NCBI GenBank assembly: GCA_964419225.1
Contig: CAYQPF010000222.1
Location: 1-6,475 of the forward strand
DNA: 6,475 nucleotides
Source of the DNA: CAYQPF01 sp964419225
GTDB lineage: Bacteria; Cloacimonadota; Cloacimonadia; Cloacimonadales; CAYQPF01
Direction of reading: 5' to 3'
Shown: one piece after another, positions 1 to 5,794 of the stretch
How positions within the stretch are numbered: position 1 is the first letter of the stretch
Layout: the number at the start of each line of letters is the position of its first letter
The notes under the pieces: generated by a model
Databases searched by the model: none
What the model was told of the DNA's origin: nothing
Seen by the model: only the letters and a program-made list of their open reading frames with translations
Position numbers and translations under genes: made by a program

Positions 1-1
1 G

Positions 2-541
2 TCGCTTGCAGCCATAGCAGTTAAGGAGGGCAAGGATGTGTCTGAGATCTCAATAAGGGAGGTTCAGAAAAGTGTTCTCAGCTCGGGAGGTTATCTGTTG
101 CCTTATCTTGACCTGCCATCTGCGCACAAGCACTTCAAGGCACTTCAGAGGATAGGGGTTACAGGTATCATCAAGGGAGTTGGAATGAACAAAGGATGGG
201 AAAACCAGACATGGTTCAGGGCCGACTCACTAATAAGCGACAATGAACTTTCACAGGGGCTCAGCGAGGTTTTCCCGGAGAAGAGATTTAATGACGCTTC
301 TGAACAGAAAACCACTGTAAAATCTTTAAGCAAAATGCTTTCCACTATTGCAGGCAACACAACTCCTTCGGAAATGGAGAAGAAGATAAATGGTGAATGG
401 GCCAAACTAGAACTTGGAATCTTTGACACAAACAGACCCCTTACAAGAGGAGAGTGTGCAGTCATAATAGACAAGTTCGCAGATCCTTTCAGCAATGCCG
501 AGGTGGATATTTTTGGCAACTATATCAAAATGAAGAATTAA
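2..541 (+). CDS. FAD-dependent oxidoreductase, C-terminal fragment (5' end outside window)
   Basis: The reading frame is open from the first bases of the window to a TAA at 539-541, giving 179 residues that are the C-terminal end of a longer protein. The fragment matches, from memory, the C-terminal region of Bacteroidetes FAD-dependent oxidoreductases (FAD_oxidored family, often mislabelled 'xanthan lyase'). The recognisable stretches are an 'AVKEGKDV' segment near residues 6-13, a 'GGYLLPYLD' block, then 'HFKALQRIGVTGIIKG' and 'NQTWFRAD'. The last third is a separate small module ending in 'PLTRGECAVIIDKFADPF', which resembles the SLH-like ending seen in many of these proteins. The FAD-binding Rossmann part would lie upstream and cannot be checked, and the substrate is unknown. 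The GTG at 38 is codon 13 of this frame and is not a convincing start, because family-like sequence continues upstream of it. The esterase gene begins 11 bases after the stop, suggesting co-transcription. Confidence 0.82.
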   Translation, partial: SLAAIAVKEGKDVSEISIREVQKSVLSSGGYLLPYLDLPSAHKHFKALQRIGVTGIIKGVGMNKGWENQTWFRADSLISDNELSQGLSEVFPEKRFNDASEQKTTVKSLSKMLSTIAGNTTPSEMEKKINGEWAKLELGIFDTNRPLTRGECAVIIDKFADPFSNAEVDIFGNYIKMKN

Positions 542-552
542 TTATCGTGAAT

Positions 553-1469
553 ATGACTAGAAAGACAATATACCTGCTGTTGCTGCTTCTCTCTGTAAGC
601 AGCCTGTGGGGACAGACAAAGACAACTCTCTTTTGCGCAGATGACAAGAATATAAGCTATGTCGGCCGCATCCAGAAATCAGAAGCAGGTGCAGTAGGCT
701 TTGACTGGAGCGGAACATATTTAACTGCTAAATTTACCGGCAACTATTGCGCCATTCGGGTTTCTGACACAAGGAAGAACTACTACAATGTTTTTATTGA
801 CGACAAGCTTTCAGGGGTAGTGACCACATTTGGAAAGGATTCACTGGTTGTACTGGCAAAAGGGATTAAGAGTGGCCCCCATACACTGCTTTTGCAGAAG
901 AGAAGCGAAGGGGAGCAGGGCAAAACCACCATCCACTGCTTTGAGCTGTCGGCAAAAGGGAATCTTTTGCCAGCCAATGCCACAAAAGAGAGGCACATAG
1001 AATTTATAGGAAACTCAATCACCTGTGGCTACGGTACCGAGGGGCTCTCCAAGACTGAACCATTCAAGGCTGAGACAGAGAACTGTAACTTAGCTTACTG
1101 CTGTATAGTTTCCAGATATTTTGACGCAGATTACACCCTCATAGCCCACTCCGGTCGAGGAGCAGCACGTAATTACGGCGATACCGCAAGAGTTTCCAAA
1201 TATTCCATGAAGGACCTAATGATGAACACATTTGACGGAGACAGAGATCAGAAGTGGAACTTCAGCGACTATACACCCGACGTGGTTGTGATAAACCTCG
1301 GCTCTAACGACTTCTCCACAAAGCCTCATCCGCTCAAAGATGAGTTTCTGAAGGCATACGACCAGATAATTGGTCAGATAAGAGCAAAGTATGGCGACGT
1401 ACCTGTTCTTTGTGTTGCCCCGCCAAAGGGCCCCGCATTTGAATACATACAGTCATTCTGCCAGGCAAA
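553..1469 (+). CDS. Secreted SGNH/GDSL carbohydrate esterase, CE2-like (3' end lost in N gap)
   Basis: The 305 visible residues start with a signal peptide (MTRK, a run of six leucines, likely cut after about residue 20, SSLWG/QT). Residues ~25-135 look like the N-terminal beta-sandwich of carbohydrate esterase family 2 ('FDWSGTYLTAKFTG' and 'NYYNVFIDDK' are typical strands). The SGNH hydrolase domain follows: block I 'GNSITCGYG' with nucleophile Ser155, block II Gly in 'HSGRG' (201-203), and block III 'GSND' (Gly250, Asn252). Block V with the catalytic His lies in or beyond the N gap, so activity cannot be confirmed. CE2 enzymes remove acetyl groups from plant polysaccharides, and the export signal fits periplasmic or surface action. 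Full-length relatives have roughly 350-370 residues, so about 50-60 are missing. ATG 553 is preferred because the signal peptide begins there; GTG 547 is a possible alternative. The 11-base spacing from the upstream oxidoreductase gene suggests one operon. Confidence 0.85.
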
Positions 1470-1569
1470 NNNNNNNNNNNNNNNNNNNNNNNNNNNNNNN
1501 NNNNNNNNNNNNNNNNNNNNNNNNNNNNNNNNNNNNNNNNNNNNNNNNNNNNNNNNNNNNNNNNNNNNN
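1470..1569. other. Assembly gap (100 Ns)
   Basis: Exactly 100 consecutive Ns, the customary placeholder for a scaffold gap of unknown size. It removes the 3' end of the esterase gene. Sequence beyond it does not continue an SGNH domain and is AT-richer, so the real gap could be much longer than 100 bases and could hide whole genes. Any translation read across it is an artefact. Confidence 0.97.
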
Positions 1570-1590
1570 AATCTGTTAAGTGGTTCAAAA

Positions 1591-1604
1591 GCGCAACTTT
1601 GCGC
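1591..1604. repeat. Short GC-rich interrupted palindrome
   Basis: The arms GCGCAA and TTGCGC are perfect reverse complements around a two-base CT spacer. The right half also forms CAACTTTG (1594-1601), one mismatch from the Bacteroidetes -7 consensus TAnnTTTG, with no clear -33 TTG at the expected distance. It could be a protein-binding site or a promoter remnant. Its role is unknown, and a 14-bp palindrome can arise by chance. Confidence 0.35.
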
Positions 1605-1635
1605 AGCAACCTCTTTCGGACGATTTTTCTATTGG

Positions 1636-1673
1636 TTTATTTAATATCTTTATTTTTGAGTTTTAATATTCAG
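1636..1673 (+). promoter_or_regulatory. AT-rich leader element, copy 1, containing a -7 promoter motif for the HTH gene
   Basis: Bases 1651-1658 read TATTTTTG, a perfect match to the Bacteroidetes primary-sigma -7 motif TAnnTTTG. The nearest TTG (1632-1634) is only 16 bases upstream, shorter than the usual 19-21, so the -33 element is weak. Transcription would start near 1663-1665, about 40 bases before the ATG at 1705. The whole 38-bp block is repeated with about 31 of 38 positions matching at 5752-5788, upstream of the propeller lipoprotein gene, including an identical 12-mer TTTAATATTCAG (1662-1673). Confidence 0.5.
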
Positions 1674-1704
1674 TATATGAGATAATTCGAAAATAAATCT
1701 TCTT

Positions 1705-1965
1705 ATGACAATATTGGAAAAAATTGAGAAACTTAAGGCATTTACTCAATACGTAAAGCAAAGAGTACCGTGTTCACCAAAAGAGTTAGCAGAAAATTTA
1801 AAAATTTCCGAAAGCACTTTATATGAACTTGTAAACCTATGTAAAGACATGGGAATGGAGGTAAGGTATAACAGGCAAAGAAGGTGTTACGAAACGGTGA
1901 ATGATAAATATCTTCATCTAGGTCTAGAAAAGGAGGAGATCAAGAATAAATTTATGAATGAATGA
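1705..1965 (+). CDS. Small helix-turn-helix DNA-binding protein (putative transcriptional regulator)
   Basis: An 86-residue, highly charged protein without signal peptide or membrane segment, so cytoplasmic. Residues ~24-50 form a helix-turn-helix of the HTH_11/DeoR-like kind: 'SPKELAENLKIS' supplies the first helix and turn, and 'ESTLYELVNLCKDMG' the recognition helix. A short basic hairpin follows ('VRYNRQRRCYE', 54-63) and looks like a wing. The first 20 residues form an amphipathic helix ('ILEKIEKLKAFTQYVKQR') that could support dimerisation. There is no ligand-binding domain, so it is a minimal DNA-binding unit. Similar stand-alone small HTH proteins occur in Bacteroidetes next to genes for small secreted peptides (recalled, not searched). 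A 27-bp palindrome begins 8 bases after its stop, at the promoter of the next gene, and is a natural candidate binding site. ATG 1705 is the only sensible start; the leader is A/T-rich without a Shine-Dalgarno sequence. Confidence 0.75.
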   Translation: MTILEKIEKLKAFTQYVKQRVPCSPKELAENLKISESTLYELVNLCKDMGMEVRYNRQRRCYETVNDKYLHLGLEKEEIKNKFMNE

Positions 1966-1973
1966 AAATAATT

Positions 1974-2000
1974 TCTCACTCCGAAAATTTCGGAGTGAGA
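1974..2000. promoter_or_regulatory. 27-bp perfect palindrome between HTH gene and small secreted protein gene (operator or hairpin)
   Basis: Two 13-base arms (TCTCACTCCGAAA and TTTCGGAGTGAGA) are perfect reverse complements around a single central A at 1987. Pairing can extend three more bases on each side if one T-G wobble is allowed. The right arm ends 5 bases before the -7 motif at 2006, so the palindrome covers the region where the -33 element should lie. That placement suits an operator for a dimeric regulator. As RNA it would make a strong hairpin downstream of the HTH gene, but the following bases (GATATTACTTTTG) are not a good U-tract, so a terminator role is less certain. Confidence 0.65.
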
Positions 2001-2005
2001 GATAT

Positions 2006-2013
2006 TACTTTTG
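2006..2013 (+). promoter_or_regulatory. -7 promoter motif for the small secreted protein operon
   Basis: TACTTTTG is a perfect match to the Bacteroidetes -7 consensus TAnnTTTG. Transcription would begin near 2018-2020, giving an untranslated leader of about 35 AT-rich bases before ATG 2053. No TTG is found 19-21 bases upstream, since that position falls within the palindrome; the promoter may therefore depend on an activator or be under repression. Confidence 0.6.
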
Positions 2014-2052
2014 TAGCAGTTCCAATTTATTAATTTTTAAATTTGTATTACT

Positions 2053-2346
2053 ATGAAAAAAATGTTTTCAATTTTGATGATTGCGGCTTTGATGTTTGTT
2101 TCATCATCGTTATTCGCTAAAAACATTACTGTAAATGTAGTGTGTGATGGTAATTCTGTTAACACGAACGTTAAAGTTTTGTATGATAATCCAACTGGTG
2201 AAGCTTCAGGAAGCACTGGTGTAATCGTGATACCAGATGGTGCAGAAGTTACCCAAACTAATATTATTGTTCCTTCTGGTTTTACTATTGTTGACACAAC
2301 GGTAGATGGTGATGTTATTACTTATATAATTGCGGTAGTGGAATAA
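2053..2346 (+). CDS. Small secreted protein of unknown family
   Basis: A 97-residue protein with a textbook signal peptide (MKK, hydrophobic core to residue ~20, likely cleavage after LFA at 22). The mature part is ~75 residues, acidic, rich in Val, Thr, Ile, Asn and Gly, with alternating hydrophobic residues throughout ('NITVNVV', 'VKVLYD', 'GVIVIP', 'NIIVPSGFTIV', 'VITYIIAVV'). This predicts an all-beta fold of about six strands. There is one cysteine (Cys31), no lipobox, no double-glycine leader and no C-terminal sorting domain. I do not recognise the family. It has its own promoter and a strong palindrome upstream, and it is first in a likely operon with the TonB-C-like protein (38 bases on) and the outer-membrane barrel. 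It could be a periplasmic partner or an exported substrate of that barrel; nothing in the sequence decides this. ATG 2053 is chosen because it supplies the basic n-region. Confidence 0.75.
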   Translation: MKKMFSILMIAALMFVSSSLFAKNITVNVVCDGNSVNTNVKVLYDNPTGEASGSTGVIVIPDGAEVTQTNIIVPSGFTIVDTTVDGDVITYIIAVVE

Positions 2347-2384
2347 GAGTAGAAAAATTCTATAAAAACATTATATTAATATAT

Positions 2385-2858
2385 ATGAGACTAATAAAAA
2401 TTTCTCTCATCCAATTTGTGTTCTTCTTTATATGCACTCTTCTTTTTGCAAGTTCCTCCCCGGACAAAGTCTATGATTTTTACCATTTAAAAAAAGATCA
2501 AAGACCGGCATTTATTATTAATGAAACTAAATCAGCTAATTCTATTGATGCCTTTACAGGTTATGTTTGTAGGGCAAATGGAGCTAATTTCAAAACAATT
2601 GTAGATTCCCTAAAAATTTCATCGGAACAGAAGGTTTACAATGTCTCTTTTGTAGTAGACAAAAATGGAAGAGTGAAAAATATTGCAATTGACTCTGAGA
2701 ATGAACAAATCAGGAGGCTATTTAAGACACTATATGGTATTGAAACAGAGGGTAAATGGATTCCCGGCAAGATTGATGGTAATCCTGTTGATGTCAGGGT
2801 CCCTTTTATATTCTCATTGAAGATGGGTTTCGTTTCAATAATTATCCAGCAAAATTAA
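2385..2858 (+). CDS. Exported protein with TonB C-terminal-like domain
   Basis: A 157-residue protein. Residues 1-22 are a hydrophobic signal peptide or N-terminal anchor (MRLIKISLIQFVFFFICTLL, then FASSS). Residues ~82-147 resemble the TonB C-terminal domain (PF03544-type): 'VYNVSFVVDKNGRVKNIAI' gives the first two strands with the usual D-x-x-G-x-V turn, then a helix ('NEQIRRLFKTL'), then the characteristic 'GKWIPGKIDGNPVDVRV' and a final strand ('PFIFSLKMG'). Classical TonB has a longer proline-rich spanning region; here only ~60 non-repetitive residues (23-82) separate signal and domain, with no Pro/Lys-rich linker. It is therefore unlikely to be an ordinary energy transducer. It sits 3 bases upstream of the outer-membrane barrel gene, so a role touching that barrel from the periplasmic side is a reasonable inference. 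Family assignment is by motif reading only. Confidence 0.7.
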   Translation: MRLIKISLIQFVFFFICTLLFASSSPDKVYDFYHLKKDQRPAFIINETKSANSIDAFTGYVCRANGANFKTIVDSLKISSEQKVYNVSFVVDKNGRVKNIAIDSENEQIRRLFKTLYGIETEGKWIPGKIDGNPVDVRVPFIFSLKMGFVSIIIQQN

Positions 2859-2861
2859 ATA

Positions 2862-5726
2862 ATGAAAATATATTTTATTAAAAAAATGAGGAGCGTGCTG
2901 CTTATCCTGATGGCACTCTCCTCTTTTTCAATGGCAGCTCAAGAGAAGAGAGGTAAAATATCCGGACAGGTAGTTCTGGCGTCAGAAGAACAGACACCCT
3001 CGGGAGGGGTGAGCAGAATTGTATTAGTACAGGACAAACGCTTTTTTCTAATACCTGTTCCCAATGCAACTGTTGAGCTGATAACAGGAAGGGACACATT
3101 GCGTAAGGTTAGTGACGGGAATGGTTATTATACATTCTCTGACATTCCTTTTGGGGAATATCTGATAAAAGCCAGACACATATCCTATATATCTGCTTTT
3201 CAAAAGGTAAAACATACAATAGCTTCTACAAAGAAAGATATCCAGATGAAGGAAGAGATCTTCTTATTAGATGCCATAAAGGTTAAAGGAGAGATACCGT
3301 TATTGACAACCCGAGGAGATACTGTAGTTATCAATCCATTAGCTGTTAAGACAATGGAGGGAGATGCAGCGATAGAGATCCTCAGACAGGTTCCGGGAAT
3401 AAAGATCAATGAAATCACAGGTGCAATCACAGCCTTTGGTAAAGTATTAACCCGTACTTATGTAGGAGGGAAACTGATTTTTGGAGAGGATGCCAGAGTT
3501 GCACTTGATAATTTGGATGCAACTCTTGTAAAAAAAATGAAGGTCTATGACGAGGTGACCGATCTGGATATGACAGAAGATGGTCGTTTTGAAGCAAAAA
3601 CGAGACGTGTGTTAAACATTGAGACGACAAAAGAGATATTAAGTTCCAGAACAGGCCATGCAATAGCCGGTTTGGGAAAAGATTTGAAAAATGATGGAGC
3701 GGAAGGGAATAATACCAGATACAGACTTGGGGGTACTATCAACTTCTTTAGTGAGAAATTATTCTATAATGCGAATATTTTTACAAACAACACCAACACC
3801 CCAAACAACAGGGTGGAAGATAACCAGGCACTTATTTCAAAAACGACTGGAGAAGAGAAGATTGCCTTTGCAGGCGTGGGTTATAAGAAGGTCTGGGGGG
3901 ACAACAACATTGGTTCAAACCTGCAGGTAGACTACTCGTTTAATAACAGGAACTCGAGCAAAGAAAAGACGCTTGAAAATATTTATTTTCCAAACGATAT
4001 ATACTCACAAAGAGAGTATCGAAGTATTAACTCGTCAACACAGAGCAAAGCAGAACACAAAGCTGCAATAAATTACAGATCTTTTGGCAAGGTAAATGGC
4101 AAGAAGAAATATATTTCATTATCAAATAGTATGATTTTCAGTGATACAGACATGTCCGATTATTCTGAAATCACAAACATTGTGAATGAGAAAACCGATA
4201 GATTAAATCAAACAAAACTTAATAATACTGACAATTATCATATTCGGAACAATATTAACACAGATATCATTACACATGTCAACCTGACTCTCTCCGGTGA
4301 TTTCAGAAAAGACAACGGAGAGAGTTGGAGGGCAGATACCTCTTTTTCTGATCAGTCGGTAATAAGCGAAAAGATTTATAAGTCTTCTCCCGTTGGATCA
4401 AATGTAAATATGAGCGCAAAAGTAAGTTATCGTAATTTTCCAAGTCGTTTTACATATGATTACCAAATAGATTATCAAAAAGGGAAAGCCAGAGAGATTA
4501 GGTACGATTTAAGCAATCCCGGATTGGAGAGTATTGATAATATCCACAGTTATGATTATTCAACCAATCATACTACTCATATTGCAAAGCTTTCGTTTGA
4601 TCATATGAGTCACACAATTAATGCTGAAAATAAGGGAAGTGCGTTTTTTCCTTACAGTGCAAGCATTTCATTTAAGTCTGTTTCTGTAAATAAAGACGAA
4701 TTGGTTCCAGAGACATTAAATTATTCAAAGACATTTAACTCGATTCTTTTTAGCTTGGATCTTGGGAGTGGATTTGGAGGCTCAGAATTTTATGGGATGC
4801 ATTTTACTTCCAGGTATAATACATATACAGTTATCCCCTCTGTGGAGCAATTGCGAAATCAGATCAATGACTCAGATCCCTTATTTTTAGTTGCCGGTAA
4901 CTCTAATCTAAAACAAACATATGTACACAATTTTGCGGCGCAAATGAGAAGTTTGATCCCCGACTTGTCATTTACTCTTGAGGCTGCCATTATGAAAAAT
5001 CAAATTATTCCCAAGCAGAAGTTTTTCCTGACAAATACAGTTCTTCCTGAATACAACAACTACCATGTACCGGCAAACAGTACATTAACCACATATGAAA
5101 ATCTAAACGGAGCAATTACCTCTTCTTTAAAGACCTATTACAGTACAAGGATATCTTCAATCAAAACTCTTTTTACATTAACCTCTGAGCTTAACTATAG
5201 CAGGCGGCCATCATTTATTCAAGAAAAGGAGAACATTACAAACAGCTATGGATGCTTACTGAAGCTTAGTTTTGCCACAAGTTTTGCCAGTTTTAAAATT
5301 AACATGAGTTCAAGCAATGAATACTTACAGTCAATCAATACAGAGAGAAAGAGAAGTGAATACTTTAATGAAAATTTCAATTTCAGTTATGATTACAATA
5401 TCGGCAAGTATTTTTTCACAAGAGGTAAGTATAACATGGTGCTTTATGAGCCCTTGACAAAAGGCAATATTGGTTTTACAAATAATATATTGAGTCTGTC
5501 CGGGGGGCTGAGGTTGTTTAAAGGGAAAATGAACATCGACCTGACTGTATATGACATATTAAATAAGAGTACCAACTTCAAATCAATGATGTACTCTGAC
5601 TATGTACAGAATTCCTGGACCCCAACCTTTGGGAGATACTGGTCCTTTAATGTCACATACAAGTTCAGATCTACTAAAAGCCCAAGCAATATCAGGTTAA
5701 ACGATGGGTTTGTTCCGACAAATTGA
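2862..5726 (+). CDS. Outer-membrane beta-barrel protein with carboxypeptidase regulatory-like domain (TonB-dependent receptor-like)
   Basis: A 954-residue protein. It has a signal peptide (to ~residue 27, SMAA/QEK). A CarboxypepD_reg-like beta-sandwich follows at ~32-130: 'GKISGQVV', then 'PVPNATVELI', 'SDGNGYYTFSDIPFGEYLIKA'. Next is a plug-like segment at ~135-235 ('IKVKGEIPLLTTRGDTVVIN', 'AIEILRQVPGIKI', 'YVGGKLIFGEDARVALDNL', 'VKKMKVYDE'). From ~250 onward there are long alternating strands rich in Asn, Ser, Tyr and Phe, typical of an OMP_b-brl_3-type barrel. The last strand ('RYWSFNVTYKF') is followed by a polar tail of 18 residues. Relatives of this length are common in Bacteroidetes and lack the SusC-specific features and a SusD partner. 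The transported substrate is unknown. The start codon lies 3 bases after the previous stop, so translation is probably coupled. ATG 2886 (MRSVLL) is an alternative start that keeps the signal peptide. The N-terminal domain carries an apparent ~25-residue insertion (41-65). Confidence 0.85.
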   Translation: MKIYFIKKMRSVLLILMALSSFSMAAQEKRGKISGQVVLASEEQTPSGGVSRIVLVQDKRFFLIPVPNATVELITGRDTLRKVSDGNGYYTFSDIPFGEYLIKARHISYISAFQKVKHTIASTKKDIQMKEEIFLLDAIKVKGEIPLLTTRGDTVVINPLAVKTMEGDAAIEILRQVPGIKINEITGAITAFGKVLTRTYVGGKLIFGEDARVALDNLDATLVKKMKVYDEVTDLDMTEDGRFEAKTRRVLNIETTKEILSSRTGHAIAGLGKDLKNDGAEGNNTRYRLGGTINFFSEKLFYNANIFTNNTNTPNNRVEDNQALISKTTGEEKIAFAGVGYKKVWGDNNIGSNLQVDYSFNNRNSSKEKTLENIYFPNDIYSQREYRSINSSTQSKAEHKAAINYRSFGKVNGKKKYISLSNSMIFSDTDMSDYSEITNIVNEKTDRLNQTKLNNTDNYHIRNNINTDIITHVNLTLSGDFRKDNGESWRADTSFSDQSVISEKIYKSSPVGSNVNMSAKVSYRNFPSRFTYDYQIDYQKGKAREIRYDLSNPGLESIDNIHSYDYSTNHTTHIAKLSFDHMSHTINAENKGSAFFPYSASISFKSVSVNKDELVPETLNYSKTFNSILFSLDLGSGFGGSEFYGMHFTSRYNTYTVIPSVEQLRNQINDSDPLFLVAGNSNLKQTYVHNFAAQMRSLIPDLSFTLEAAIMKNQIIPKQKFFLTNTVLPEYNNYHVPANSTLTTYENLNGAITSSLKTYYSTRISSIKTLFTLTSELNYSRRPSFIQEKENITNSYGCLLKLSFATSFASFKINMSSSNEYLQSINTERKRSEYFNENFNFSYDYNIGKYFFTRGKYNMVLYEPLTKGNIGFTNNILSLSGGLRLFKGKMNIDLTVYDILNKSTNFKSMMYSDYVQNSWTPTFGRYWSFNVTYKFRSTKSPSNIRLNDGFVPTN

Positions 5727-5751
5727 CAAACATGCGTCGTGTCACGTCAGA

Positions 5752-5788
5752 TTTATTTGATATATTTATCTTGAAATTTAATATTCAG
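5752..5788 (+). promoter_or_regulatory. AT-rich leader element, copy 2, upstream of propeller lipoprotein gene
   Basis: This 37-bp block aligns with 1636-1673 at about 31 of 38 positions with one single-base gap, and shares an identical 12-mer TTTAATATTCAG (5777-5788). It ends 6 bases before ATG 5795. Unlike copy 1, the -7 position reads TATCTTG, one T short of the consensus. It may be a promoter or a regulator site giving the propeller gene expression independent of the upstream barrel gene. Both copies are AT-rich, so chance resemblance must be considered. Confidence 0.4.
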
Positions 5789-5794
5789 GAAATT

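Noticed and set aside
38..541. GTG 38 as the true start of a 167-residue protein
   Set aside because: The same frame is open to the window edge and the 12 upstream codons continue family-like sequence, so this is the end of a longer gene.
454..552. Start of the esterase at ATG 454, overlapping the oxidoreductase gene
   Set aside because: The 33 extra residues are a charged out-of-frame read of the upstream gene and would bury the signal peptide that begins at ATG 553.
1570..1644. Continuation of the esterase frame after the Ns
   Set aside because: The residues read there do not resemble an SGNH C-terminus, and the frame across a gap of unknown length is arbitrary; the stretch looks intergenic.
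1677..1685. ATG after leader copy 1, positioned like the start of the propeller gene
   Set aside because: It reads ATG AGA TAA, stopping at once; no frameshifted remnant of a lipoprotein signal follows.
2037..2297. Minus-strand frame opposite the small secreted protein gene, and other antisense frames inside the barrel gene
   Set aside because: They mirror strong + strand genes, lack family-like sequence and have no promoter or leader features of their own.
2350..2362. TAGAA-AAA-TTCTA hairpin after the small secreted protein gene as a terminator
   Set aside because: Only five A/T-dominated base pairs and no following T-run; read-through into the next gene is more likely.
5727..5751. CGTG-T-CACG inverted repeat after the barrel gene as a terminator
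   Set aside because: The arms are four bases with a single-base centre, so no stable RNA hairpin can form, and there is no T-tract.
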